A DNA stretch of 36,438 bases from Snowella sp. (GTDB lineage Bacteria > Cyanobacteriota > Cyanobacteriia > Cyanobacteriales > Microcystaceae). The notes below the pieces were generated by a model that made no database searches, was not told the DNA's origin, and worked only from the letters and a program-made list of their open reading frames with translations. The translations under genes and the position numbers were made by a program. The stretch is taken from assembly GCA_003249095.1 (NCBI GenBank), contig QBMS01000029.1:1-36438 (forward strand). The letters are read 5' to 3'. Of this stretch, positions 26,293 to 36,397 are shown piece after piece. Position 1 is the stretch's first letter; every line of letters begins with the position of its first letter.

Positions 26293-26997
26293 CTATATCC
26301 TTCCATAGCGGGCAATCACAGGGCTTTGGGGATTTCGTTGATTATATAACCAGGCCCACAATTGATCGCCGAGGGAAAAATGCCACCATTCTCCTGGATG
26401 CCGTAAAAAACCCGCCGATTCCATTACCTCATTCAATAAAACCCGATTTTTATGAAATAATTGGGACTTGGGATCGGAATGATTCGCATAAAAATTCGGT
26501 TGAGAAATGTCCGATAGATCATCAATTTCTCCGCCCATATCAACCAGATTTCCCGACGAATCTACTAGGGTAATATCCATCGCTGAACCCGTACTATGGG
26601 GCGGTGGTGTCGCCAAATCGTAGCTAGGAATAGCCCAAATTTTATAGACCTCTGTGAATAGTTCCTGACGCTTGGTAGGCGATAAATCTTTCTCTTCTAA
26701 TCCTTTTTGTTGTAATAAAAAAGCAAAGGTGTAATCCACCATAAATTGTTGAACTTCCACAGGGCGATAGGCATCAAAAATTTGAATTTTCCAACCCGAA
26801 CAACGCTGTTCTAAAGACTCTTGCGCTTTTTTTAGGGCTTCAATAACCTGCGATCGCAAACAATAGGGAGATTTGCCTTGATAATCTGCCCCTAACTGCT
26901 GATAGGGAGGTGGATCGGTTAAGACAATATTGGGTAAGGCGATCGCCAATAGGGGATCACCACACTCTTCGATTAAAATTTGCTGATAGGGTTTCAT
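26293..26997 (-). CDS. VanX/DdpX-type D-Ala-D-Ala dipeptidase (peptidase M15)
   Basis: This 234-residue zinc dipeptidase belongs to the VanX/DdpX (M15D) family, which hydrolyses D-alanyl-D-alanine. The motifs are complete: FDAYRP (75-79 region), the zinc site PHSTGSAMD with H134 and D141, and GEWWHF with catalytic E203 and zinc ligand H206. No signal peptide is present, so it acts in the cytoplasm, likely in cell-wall dipeptide recycling. Other vancomycin resistance genes are absent, so a resistance role is not supported. I use the ATG at 26997; a TTG two codons upstream is possible. It is divergent from the double-META gene across 99 bp. Confidence 0.88.
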   Translation of the reverse strand: MKPYQQILIEECGDPLLAIALPNIVLTDPPPYQQLGADYQGKSPYCLRSQVIEALKKAQESLEQRCSGWKIQIFDAYRPVEVQQFMVDYTFAFLLQQKGLEEKDLSPTKRQELFTEVYKIWAIPSYDLATPPPHSTGSAMDITLVDSSGNLVDMGGEIDDLSDISQPNFYANHSDPKSQLFHKNRVLLNEVMESAGFLRHPGEWWHFSLGDQLWAWLYNQRNPQSPVIARYGRI

Positions 26998-27030
26998 CGT
27001 CAATTTTCAAAAAATCGAATAAAATCTTGT

Positions 27031-27047
27031 CTAATCTTCTAGATTAG
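27031..27047. promoter_or_regulatory. Small palindrome between divergent genes
   Basis: CTAATCT and AGATTAG are exact inverted arms separated by TCT, located midway between the divergent dipeptidase and META-protein genes. This is the position expected for an operator acting on both. No known regulator consensus is matched. Confidence 0.3.
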
Positions 27048-27096
27048 GACGATCAATGAATTGTCATTATCTCATCCTCCGCCCTATCCAGACTAG

Positions 27097-28284
27097 ATGA
27101 AAATAAAAATGATAGCATTCAGCCAGAAAAAGCCTAATTTTAAATTAAATATGCGTTTCTCAAAAAAAATAGTCGCCAATATGAGTCTTCTCCTCCTGGG
27201 AACAGGAATCGGTTTCACTCCTTTGGTTAGTCATTCCGTATTGGCCCAAATGTCCGAGGAAAATACCCAAAATTCTACAATTCTTGCCCAAAAAGTAACC
27301 TCTCTAGAGAATACCTCCTGGCAACTCACAAGCCTGGGAGAGGCTCAACCCTTAGCAGAAAAGCCCATTACCCTCGAATTTGGTGAAAAAAATCGCCTAT
27401 CGGGTTCATCGGGATGCAACCGTTACATGGGGTCATTTAGCACCAAGGGAAACCAATTTTCCGTCAAATCGCCCCTGGGTTCGACTATGATGGCTTGCCC
27501 CGAAGACCTGATGAAACAGGAACAACAATTTTTGCAAGCCCTAAGCGCAGGCAAAAGTTATAAGATTAACGCGAATGGAGAACTAGAGATTCAATATCGT
27601 GAGGGAAGTCGTAATAAACGATTGAAATTTTCGCCCCTGAAGACAGGTAGCGCAGATCAGAAAATGGCTCTAGAGAATACCTCCTGGCAACTGATGGCAA
27701 CGGGTCAATCCCTACCGCAAACAGAAAAACCGATTACCTTAACTTTTAGCGAAAATAATCGTCTAGCAGGTTCGTCGGGTTGCAATCGTTATATGGGAAG
27801 CTTTAAGGTCACAGGTAACCAATTTGAAGTCAAATCTCCCCTCGCTTCTACTCGCATGGCTTGTCCTGAAACCTTAATGAAGCGAGAACAGGAATTTTTG
27901 CAAGCCCTAAGTGCGGCCAAGCGTTACCAAATTAACGACAAAGGAGAACTAGAAATCCAGTATGGTAGCGGAACAGGGAACAATGTATTGAGGTTTTTGC
28001 CAACCAAAACTAGTAAAGTTATCGAAAAAATCGTTTACGTCAATGGTCGTACTGTCCCTTGCACAGGAGTCGCTCCTCAACAATGTTTGCAGATCAAGGA
28101 ATCAATGAAGGATGATTGGACGTTGCTTTATCAGGGGATTAAAGGATTTAAACATGAGCAGGGCTACGTTTACAGATTGCGAGTACGGGAAGAAATCATC
28201 GCCAATCCTCCTGCTGATGGAAGTTCGCGTGAATGGGTGTTAGTTGATGTACTTGAAAAAGTCGCAATGAAGGTTCAAAAATAA
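27097..28284 (+). CDS. Secreted double META (HslJ-like) domain protein with DUF4377
   Basis: This 395-residue exported protein has an N-terminal signal region (MRFSKKIVANMSLLLLGTGI, cleavage probably after SVLA near residue 50). Two META domains follow, at about 70-180 and 192-302. Each has ENTSWQL, the SGSSGCNRYMGSF motif (AGSSGCNRYMGSF in the second) and MACPEDLM / MACPETLM. The domains are a tandem duplication. The C-terminus (about 308-392) resembles DUF4377, with CTGVAPQQCLQIKE and WTLLYQGIKGF, a pairing known from other META proteins. HslJ-type proteins are linked to envelope stress and novobiocin resistance in E. coli; the molecular function is unclear. Two cysteines in each META domain could bond in the periplasm. 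A shorter start at 27151 is possible. Confidence 0.82.
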   Translation: MKIKMIAFSQKKPNFKLNMRFSKKIVANMSLLLLGTGIGFTPLVSHSVLAQMSEENTQNSTILAQKVTSLENTSWQLTSLGEAQPLAEKPITLEFGEKNRLSGSSGCNRYMGSFSTKGNQFSVKSPLGSTMMACPEDLMKQEQQFLQALSAGKSYKINANGELEIQYREGSRNKRLKFSPLKTGSADQKMALENTSWQLMATGQSLPQTEKPITLTFSENNRLAGSSGCNRYMGSFKVTGNQFEVKSPLASTRMACPETLMKREQEFLQALSAAKRYQINDKGELEIQYGSGTGNNVLRFLPTKTSKVIEKIVYVNGRTVPCTGVAPQQCLQIKESMKDDWTLLYQGIKGFKHEQGYVYRLRVREEIIANPPADGSSREWVLVDVLEKVAMKVQK

Positions 28285-28636
28285 TTTTTTACCATTCTTA
28301 AAATTTCGCTTAAATGACTGCCCAAGGTAGTGTTTTAGGCGATTTTTTGCATTTAATTCTGTTCACCGTATATGGCGAGCTATACGGAGAAAATTGACGA
28401 GGTAAGAAATTCAATTCCCAGAAAATACTTAAGAATGAGTGGCGTAAACCAAAAAATACTCACGGAAGAAAAATAAGTGTTTATACTTAAGCAGTATGGG
28501 TGAGGAGATATTCCGTAAAAATAAGATCAATCCTTTGACTTAATTCCCTCTAGATTGTCTAAGCCTTGTTTTTCAGAGGTTTTAAGGATTGGCGATCGCG
28601 CTCATTTAGGTTTAAAAATCAAATTTCATAATTAAT

Positions 28637-28652
28637 TGTGATCCAGATCACA
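28637..28652 (+). promoter_or_regulatory. CRP/SyCRP1-type binding site
   Basis: TGTGATCCAGATCACA matches the cAMP receptor protein consensus TGTGA-N6-TCACA at every specified base. The symmetry extends one base further on each side (T and A). A half-site-like GATCACG lies about 20 bp downstream. If the promoter at 28702-28730 is used, the site is centred about 92 bp upstream of the start point, a spacing in phase with class I activation. This assignment is by consensus only. Confidence 0.65.
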
Positions 28653-28701
28653 AAAAAAACAAGATCTAGATCACGGTTAGCGGATTTTACGTAGATTATG
28701 G

Positions 28702-28730
28702 TTGACTTATTACTTACCTAAATTTATTTA
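28702..28730 (+). promoter_or_regulatory. Candidate promoter for the PEP-CTERM protein gene
   Basis: TTGACT (28702-28707) and TATTTA (28725-28730) are separated by 17 bp, giving a sigma-70-type promoter. It lies about 50 bp downstream of the CRP-type site and overlaps a hairpin, consistent with a regulated promoter. Confidence 0.5.
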
Positions 28731-28751
28731 AGTAAATAATGATTTACTTAA
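28728..28751. promoter_or_regulatory. Perfect 10-bp hairpin at the predicted transcription start
   Basis: TTAAGTAAAT (28728-28737) and ATTTACTTAA (28742-28751) are perfect inverted arms around AATG. TTACTTA or its complement occurs three times (28710-28716, 28729-28735, 28744-28750), suggesting an operator with repeated half-sites or a hairpin at the 5' end of the mRNA. Confidence 0.45.
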
Positions 28752-28965
28752 AACTCTGGCTTCTGGCTTCGGTCGTCTTCGGAGATAACAAGACAACTTA
28801 TTCACCTTTGCTTGGGGTTGCCTGTTCCCTGGGATGAAGGGAAAAGAGGAAAATCTTAATTTTCAGACTCTTAAAAAGAGTTTGGAAGGTTTTTCCTGGG
28901 AATTTTTCTTTTTTATCTGTTGAATAAACAAAGCTAGTTTTTAAAATTTGTATAGGTCTTCTGCC

Positions 28966-30189
28966 ATGTTGACAATTTCCTCTCCTCCTCCAATAACGCA
29001 ATACGAAATGCCTGTCTCAACATCCTCTCAACAACTTCGGCCTGCTATTTATACCGAGTCGCGGAATGATGGAATTTATATAACGAAAAAGGGAAAAATC
29101 ATCGTTGGCAAGAAATCTCCCTATGAAATTTCTGGATTTTCGATTATTGAGACAGAAGGAAATATTACTTTTGAACTCAAATCAAATCTCCCCTTACGGG
29201 GTTTGCCCGAAACGCGAGCGAGAGCTAAACGAATTGGTTATGGAGATTTACTGTTGTATTATCCTAATACGACGGCTGGTGTTCGATTTACAGGAAAAAA
29301 AATAGGAATTTATCATGATGTAAAAACGGTTAATAATGCCAAATTTCATTTTGGAAATAAAACGACGACAGATTATATAAAAAGATTAAAATCAGCCAAG
29401 GCTTATGACGCGAAGATGCTTTTTCCGCCTGATTGGAAGACTCATATTAAAACGGGAGCTTTGTTTAGTAAAAATTTAAACGTTACTGAAGTCAAAACAG
29501 AGAATGATTATGTGATTAGGATTACGATGCCCCGCAATCAGTTACCAGAGGGACAATTTATTGCTTACCTACCGACGGAATGTATGAATGATTATGTGAT
29601 AGGGACTTATCCCCTGGCAGGCAATACTCAAATCGAAGAAGAAGAAGGCAAAGCTCCTAAGGAAGTAGCTGCGATGATGGAAAAGTTGAATCTGCCTGGT
29701 GCGGCTGATGCTCCCAAATTTTTAGCGTCTAACCTATTAATGCCTGAAATGTTAACGGGCATGGGAACCCTGGGAGTCTCTGTTCCTGCGATCGCACCGC
29801 TCTCTTCTCTGTTGGCTGCGGTGGGTACTTTGTGGGGATTCTCTTCCTCCTCAGAAAGTGTGCCGAGCGAATATCCAATAGAAGAGGTGGCCGCTTCTCC
29901 CCAAGTTGCTGAGAGTTCTCTTGAGATTAGTGAAACTCCTCTCAAAGTTGCCGAAAGTTCGGTTCAAGCTCCCCCAACATTACTCCATAATTTAAGGAAT
30001 GCTCCCCAGAGTAGTGGTGATCCTTTACTGTCTTCATCAAAAGCAGAAACTCCTACGTCGAACACTCCGAGCGAGGCCGTGCCAGAACCCAGAATGACTG
30101 GAGCGATCGCGATTGCCATTGGATTAGGAACAATGTTTAAGAGAAAATCTAAGGGGGAGAGAAAGGAGAAAGATGATAATAAAGAATAG
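28966..30189 (+). CDS. PEP-CTERM-tailed protein without a signal peptide
   Basis: I do not recognise the body of this 407-residue protein. Residues 1 to about 215 look globular and beta-rich, with DGIYITKKGKIIVGKKSPYE and RITMPRNQLPEGQFIAYLP. From about 220 the sequence is low-complexity, rich in Ala, Pro, Ser and Glu. The C-terminus has AVPEPRMTGAIAIAIGLGT followed by FKRKSK: a VPEP motif, hydrophobic helix and basic end, as in PEP-CTERM exosortase substrates. Unusually, no signal peptide is present at the N-terminus. The ATG at 28966 is used (AGG 9 nt upstream); a TTG at 28948 would add six residues and still no signal. A CRP-type site and promoter lie upstream. Confidence 0.6.
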   Translation: MLTISSPPPITQYEMPVSTSSQQLRPAIYTESRNDGIYITKKGKIIVGKKSPYEISGFSIIETEGNITFELKSNLPLRGLPETRARAKRIGYGDLLLYYPNTTAGVRFTGKKIGIYHDVKTVNNAKFHFGNKTTTDYIKRLKSAKAYDAKMLFPPDWKTHIKTGALFSKNLNVTEVKTENDYVIRITMPRNQLPEGQFIAYLPTECMNDYVIGTYPLAGNTQIEEEEGKAPKEVAAMMEKLNLPGAADAPKFLASNLLMPEMLTGMGTLGVSVPAIAPLSSLLAAVGTLWGFSSSSESVPSEYPIEEVAASPQVAESSLEISETPLKVAESSVQAPPTLLHNLRNAPQSSGDPLLSSSKAETPTSNTPSEAVPEPRMTGAIAIAIGLGTMFKRKSKGERKEKDDNKE

Positions 30190-30288
30190 GCAAAAGAGAG
30201 TTATGATAAATCTATCGACAAGATAAAAAATTTCCCTATTAATTCACTGAAAGATTTGCATCCTGTTACTAGCAAGAGCAAGACAAAA

Positions 30289-30963
30289 ATGAAATTTCCT
30301 CGTTTCAGTATTCGACTTTTTATACTCTGCGGTAGTTTAGGGGTTTTATTGGGAGTAAAAGAAACAACGGTTTTAGCCCAAGCACAGGATTGTAATGACA
30401 TCATTAATGGAGCGGTTGGGGGATGCCTCCAGGAGATTCCTGCTCCTTTCCCTAATTCTTTAAGAAAAGCTAGTGCAGAGTTTGAAACGACTCTCTCCCT
30501 CAATCGTAAGGTTTATAATTACGCGATCGCCCATCTCGGTCAACAAATTGCCGATGGAGAATGTGCCTTTTTAATCCATAACGCATTGGTAGCGGCGGGA
30601 GCGAGAACATCGGAGTCTTTTGGTTCCACTGGCGTGAATGCGGATTATGTGTGGGGAAAGTTGATTGCGACCATAACTCCCCAAAATATTGATATCCAAG
30701 GGGTTGAGGTGGGCGATATTATTCAGTTTCGGGATGTGTCAACCTACGAAAAAATTACCAAACCCGATGGCTCTTGGAAAACCCGAAAAGTTCAATATAC
30801 CCACCATACCTCGATTATTGGTGCAATTAACGGTAATCATCTGGTATTAATTCATCAAAATTTTGGCAATGATCCTGCCATCAAAAAAACAGTGCAAAAA
30901 AGTGATTTGAATCTAGATAGTTTGCGATCGGGAACCCTCTGGATTTATCGACCCACTCAATAA
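30289..30963 (+). CDS. Secreted CHAP/NlpC-P60-like protein
   Basis: This 224-residue exported protein has a signal peptide (FSIRLFILCGSLGVLLGV, cleavage likely after VLA). The mature part resembles a papain-like CHAP or NlpC/P60 amidase. It has a candidate catalytic Cys in GECAFLIHNALVAAG, the GDIIQFRD loop common to these folds, and a candidate His in THHTSIIGAI, followed by LVLIHQNFG. This suggests cleavage of peptidoglycan or a related amide, but the match is distant. I start at the ATG at 30289, where the signal peptide begins; a TTG at 30256 is also open. It follows the PEP-CTERM-tailed gene by about 100 bp on the same strand and may be co-transcribed with it. Confidence 0.55.
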   Translation: MKFPRFSIRLFILCGSLGVLLGVKETTVLAQAQDCNDIINGAVGGCLQEIPAPFPNSLRKASAEFETTLSLNRKVYNYAIAHLGQQIADGECAFLIHNALVAAGARTSESFGSTGVNADYVWGKLIATITPQNIDIQGVEVGDIIQFRDVSTYEKITKPDGSWKTRKVQYTHHTSIIGAINGNHLVLIHQNFGNDPAIKKTVQKSDLNLDSLRSGTLWIYRPTQ

Positions 30964-30964
30964 T

Positions 30965-32886
<1,922 letters not shown>

Positions 32887-33008
32887 AAACAGTAATATCG
32901 GCTGATTTGCGTGGTTTTATTTTATCTTGATTCTTAAATTGGTCAAGGATAAACCTAAAAAAAGTTTTTTTCAGAGAATATTGTGTAATTCAGTTTTGTA
33001 TAGGATTA

Positions 33009-33028
33009 GGACATAATATATTATGTCC
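33009..33028. repeat. 20-bp palindrome, left copy
   Basis: GGACATAATATATTATGTCC is a perfect palindrome, followed by CTACA. The copy at 34120-34139 is the same except for its last base. The two bracket the frameshifted ABC ATPase gene. The gap from 32887 to 33081 contains nothing else of note. Confidence 0.7.
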
Positions 33029-33081
33029 CTACACAATTTTTTCTGTTTTAAAAATGTAATTTATCAATAATTATTTCTAGA

Positions 33082-34052
33082 TTAATTAGTATTTCCTTTT
33101 TCAAAAAGACGACCAATAACTTCTTCGATGGGAGGATCGGTTACACTTAAATCAATTACCTCTAATTGGGCTAAAATTCGAGAAACCGTACTGGTTAATT
33201 TTTCTCGTTTGACTAAAAAACGGACTTCTTGACCTTCAATTGATTCAATTTCTGCAAAATCTTCTAATTTTTCCTTAGCGACAAGATTAGCTAATTCTAT
33301 CCTAACTTCTCGATAAGGGGCAAAACGTTCTAAAAGTTGTTCTAAATCTCCGTCATAAAATAATTGTCCTTGGTGAATCAATAAAACCCGTTTACAGAGA
33401 GCCGTAATATCTGCCATATAATGACTGGTTAACAGAATCGTTGCTTGATAACGTTCATTATATTCCTGCAAAAAATTTCGCACGGCCGCCTGGGCATTAA
33501 CATCTAAACCGAGGGTCGGTTCATCTAGAAACAACACCTGGGGATGGTGTAATAAGGCCGCTAATAATTCTGCTTTCATCCGCTCTCCTAAAGAGAGTTT
33601 CCGAACAGGCTGGGTTAACTGTTTTTGTAGGGTCAACATTTCTGCTAATTCCTGAAGTCTTTTTTCAAAAATATCGTCAGGAATTTTATAAATTGCCGCA
33701 TTAATTCTGAGGGAATCGAGGGCGGGAAGATCCCAGAGTAATTGTTGTTTTTGTCCCATCACGAGACTGGCTTTTTGTAAAAATTGGGGTTGACGACGAA
33801 AGGGAACGTAACCTGCGACCCTAACCTGTCCATGGGAAGGATGGATGAGTCCTGTGAGCATTTTCAGGGTGGTGGTTTTTCCTGCTCCATTGGGGCCTAA
33901 AAAACCGACGATTTCTCCTGTATCTATGGAAAAAGAAATGTCTTGAACGGCTTTTACTTCTCGATAGGTACGGTTAGGGTTCCTTTAATTCCAGGTGATT
34001 TGACGGCGACGGGATAGATTTTACTTAAATGTTCGACTGAAACAACAGACAT
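33082..34052 (-). pseudogene. ABC transporter ATP-binding protein, frameshifted
   Basis: An ABC-2-type export ATPase is encoded in two frames. From ATG 34052, frame one reads MSVVSVEHLSKIYPVAVKSP then GIKGTL, and ends at TAA 33954-33956. The second frame picks up at about 33972 with RTYREVKAVQDISFS and GEIVGFLGPNGAGKTTTLKM (Walker A), and runs to the stop at 33082. It includes the ABC signature LSLGERMKAEL, Walker B VLFLDEPTLGLD and the H-loop LLTSHYM. The break is between 33973 and 33977. The only ordinary ATG in the second frame (33861) lies after Walker A, so a product from it would be inactive. A short deletion in the N-terminal region explains the pattern. No cognate ABC-2 permease is adjacent. 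Confidence 0.82.
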
Positions 34053-34119
34053 AATTTTAGAATAATGTTATGAGTTTTGATAAGCAAATTTGGAATTAAA
34101 AGGTATCAGATAGCTATGA

Positions 34120-34139
34120 GGACATAATATATTATGTCT
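34120..34139. repeat. 20-bp palindrome, right copy
   Basis: GGACATAATATATTATGTCT followed by CTACA, nearly identical to 33009-33028. It lies between the mutL stop and the ABC ATPase start. No T-run follows, so it is not a standard terminator. Confidence 0.7.
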
Positions 34140-34177
34140 CTACAATTATTGAAAAAAATTAAATGAATCATTTTAAT

Positions 34178-35851
34178 CTAAATACCATGACTTTTTCCGA
34201 TCATCCAGTGACGGCGAAAGAAACGGGCTAAGGAGGATTCTTCTAGGGATAAATAAATCGGGCGGCCGTGGGGACAGGTTTGGGGATGACGGCTGATTTT
34301 CCATTGGTCTAAAAGGGTCTGCATTTCCGCTAGGTTTAAAGTCATACCATTACGAATCGCGGTTCGACAGGCGATCGCGGCTTGGGCAGTGGATAAATCT
34401 CCGCCTAAACTAAGTTCAATGAGGGCTTCAGCGCAATCTTCTCGATGGGCTAATAATTCGGGGGCATTGCGAACGGCCCAGACTTGTTCTCCAAAGGATT
34501 CAATTTCTATGCCTAAATGTTGTAAATTTTCGATTTGATTTTGACTTAAAGAATTCAGAATAATCGGTTTTTCTAGGTTCACTAATTGCCATTGATCTTG
34601 CAATTTTTCGTATAAAACTCGCTCCTGGGCAATGTGTTGTTCGATTAACCAAAGTCCTGATTCATGTTCTGCAATAATATAGGTTTTATTCACTTGGGCG
34701 ATCGCCTTTAGGGGCATTAATCCCAGAGTGGGCGGGGGTTCCGTCGTCGTAGAATCGACTTGATAGGTTCCTTGGGCTTCTGCGGCTTTTAGAAGGTGAT
34801 TAACTCGTTGTTGATGACTATTTTCGGGTAAAATATCTAGATTAAGGTGTAATGCTTGGTTAATCGCCTGGGTAATTTGAGCTTGCCAAAAAGGGAGAGA
34901 TTGCAAATAAATTTCCGTTTTAGCAGGGTGGCGATTCCAGTCAATTTGGCTTGGACACACCTGAAGATGGACGAAACACACAGGAAAGCGATCGCGGGGG
35001 AGAGTGCGATGAAAGGTCGAAATAATGGTTTGTTCTAGCTCTGGTATTTTAAGCGGTCGATGATTAATGGCTACTTTGATCCAATCGGGGCGACGACGAT
35101 GACAGCGATCGGGCAAGCCTATGAGCAAATCTAAGGTTGCAACGGAAACGGGATCGGTCAGGGTTTCAATCTTCAGAGAAAGGGACTGTAAATCGCTAAA
35201 TTTAACAGTTTTGAGGAATTGGGGCAAAATTTTTTGCGCGTTTTGACTGGGGCTGATGCCGATCCACAATTGTTCTTTTTGCCAGACTTGCCAGGTGATC
35301 TGGGGATGACAGAGAGCCATATTTTGAATATAGGTCTGCACGGTTTTTAATTGTTGAGCAACGGGCGGCAATCCCAACAAACGATGAGGAATTTTTTTAA
35401 ATAAATCAGTAACGGTAATAATGGTTCCCACCGCGATCGCGACATTGATCGGTTCCTGGGCTTTTCCGTTGTCATGGTAGCGGACTTGCCAACCTGTGTG
35501 ATTCAAATCCTCGGCAGAGCGACTTTTAATTTCTAATTCTGCCACCTGGCTTAGGCTATGCAATGCCTCACCCCGAAATCCGAGGGTGTTAATGTTCCAA
35601 AGGTCGGCTAATTCACGAATTTTACTGGTTGTATGGGGTAACGCGCAGGTTTCCAGTTCCTCTAGGGTCATTCCCCGTCCGTTATCTGCGACTTGAATGT
35701 AACCCTCTTCAATACTCAACCGAATTCTGAGCTGGGTCGCCCCTGCATCGATCGCATTTTCGACCAATTCCCGTACCACTGCGGCCAGGGAATCAATCAC
35801 TTCTCCCGCCGCGATCAGGTTTACAAGTCCAGTAGGTAAGGGCTGAATCAT
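34178..35851 (-). CDS. mutL: DNA mismatch repair protein MutL
   Basis: MutL couples mismatch recognition by MutS to strand incision. The N-terminal GHKL ATPase is intact: AAGEVIDSLAAVVRELVENA with catalytic E28 and N32, DNGRGM (56-61), HTTSKI (ATSKI in most homologues) and GFRGEALHSL (91-100). The C-terminal domain has the endonuclease motifs in slightly altered form. EQHIAQERVLYE (404-415) replaces DQHA-x2-E-x4-E, but H406, E410 and E415 are kept. ACR at 494-496 and CPHGRP at 526-531 are present. The length of 557 residues is normal for cyanobacteria, and the ATG start gives the usual beginning. Strand discrimination by an endonuclease-type MutL is likely but the first Asp is replaced by Glu. 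Confidence 0.95.
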   Translation of the reverse strand: MIQPLPTGLVNLIAAGEVIDSLAAVVRELVENAIDAGATQLRIRLSIEEGYIQVADNGRGMTLEELETCALPHTTSKIRELADLWNINTLGFRGEALHSLSQVAELEIKSRSAEDLNHTGWQVRYHDNGKAQEPINVAIAVGTIITVTDLFKKIPHRLLGLPPVAQQLKTVQTYIQNMALCHPQITWQVWQKEQLWIGISPSQNAQKILPQFLKTVKFSDLQSLSLKIETLTDPVSVATLDLLIGLPDRCHRRRPDWIKVAINHRPLKIPELEQTIISTFHRTLPRDRFPVCFVHLQVCPSQIDWNRHPAKTEIYLQSLPFWQAQITQAINQALHLNLDILPENSHQQRVNHLLKAAEAQGTYQVDSTTTEPPPTLGLMPLKAIAQVNKTYIIAEHESGLWLIEQHIAQERVLYEKLQDQWQLVNLEKPIILNSLSQNQIENLQHLGIEIESFGEQVWAVRNAPELLAHREDCAEALIELSLGGDLSTAQAAIACRTAIRNGMTLNLAEMQTLLDQWKISRHPQTCPHGRPIYLSLEESSLARFFRRHWMIGKSHGI

Positions 35852-35950
35852 TCTTTCATCATACGCCCTAGAAACCTAGCAATCCATAAGCGATCACCCT
35901 TCTTGATCAAGAAAAAATGCGATTAAACTGACAAATCGTAAACCCATCGA

Positions 35951-36397
35951 TTAATCAAATACGTCCGTTAAAGTTTGTGCCTCTAAAATGCGATCGCCCC
36001 ATAACTCTAAATCAGCGATCGAAGCCTGGCTCAAACGAATCTCTATCTCTTGAGGCAACTCGCCAAAACGTTTCGTCAACATTCGACGCAGTAGAATCAT
36101 TTCACCTTGTTCGATACCTTGTTCGATACCAATTCTTTCTACCGATGTAACATAGCGCATTTTGACATTCCTCTCTAATTCACTAATTGAAGTCCAGAGT
36201 TGTTTTTCTAAGTCAGGAGGTAAGTTCATTAACCAATCAATTATCGCAAACAAGTCAATAATTTGCTGTTTTCCCCAGTCTTTTTCGTATAATAACTTAG
36301 CCAATCGCCATTTTGCAGTGTAACGCGCCTCTACATCTTTGCGAGTTCTTTGAGTCAATAAATGAGCGGCTGTCACTAAAGCAGGCACTGGTTCAGT
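35951..36397 (-). pseudogene. Truncated Rpn/PD-(D/E)XK transposase-family protein with DUF4351 tail
   Basis: About 148 codons remain of a protein family that is normally around 300 residues. The preserved part has VTAAHLLTQRTRKDVEARYT, then AKWRLAKLLYEKDWGKQQI, IIDLFAIIDWLMNLP, the repeated IEQGIEQG linker, and a DUF4351-type end (LLRRMLTKRFGELPQEI). The N-terminal PD-(D/E)XK nuclease domain of the Rpn (recombination-promoting nuclease) family is missing: the frame is closed by TAG at 36398-36400. A GTG at 36388 could start a 145-residue product. The bases from 36401 to the window edge do not encode the missing part and form a small hairpin, suggesting the end of an inserted element. Confidence 0.7.

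Larger units (their letters stand above)
28285..28965. other. 681-bp intergenic region with CRP-type site and hairpins
   Basis: This is the longest gap in the window. It holds a 7-bp inverted repeat, CCGTATA / TATACGG (28366-28387). It also holds a HIP1 site near 28590, a perfect CRP-type palindrome (28637-28652), a promoter candidate (28702-28730) and a strong hairpin (28728-28751). The 5' leader to the next gene would be about 230 nt. I see no coding frame of merit. Confidence 0.55.

Noticed and set aside
26118-26573. 151-residue plus-strand reading frame
   Set aside because: It runs antisense to the dipeptidase gene and to the TPR remnant, and its sequence has no family features.
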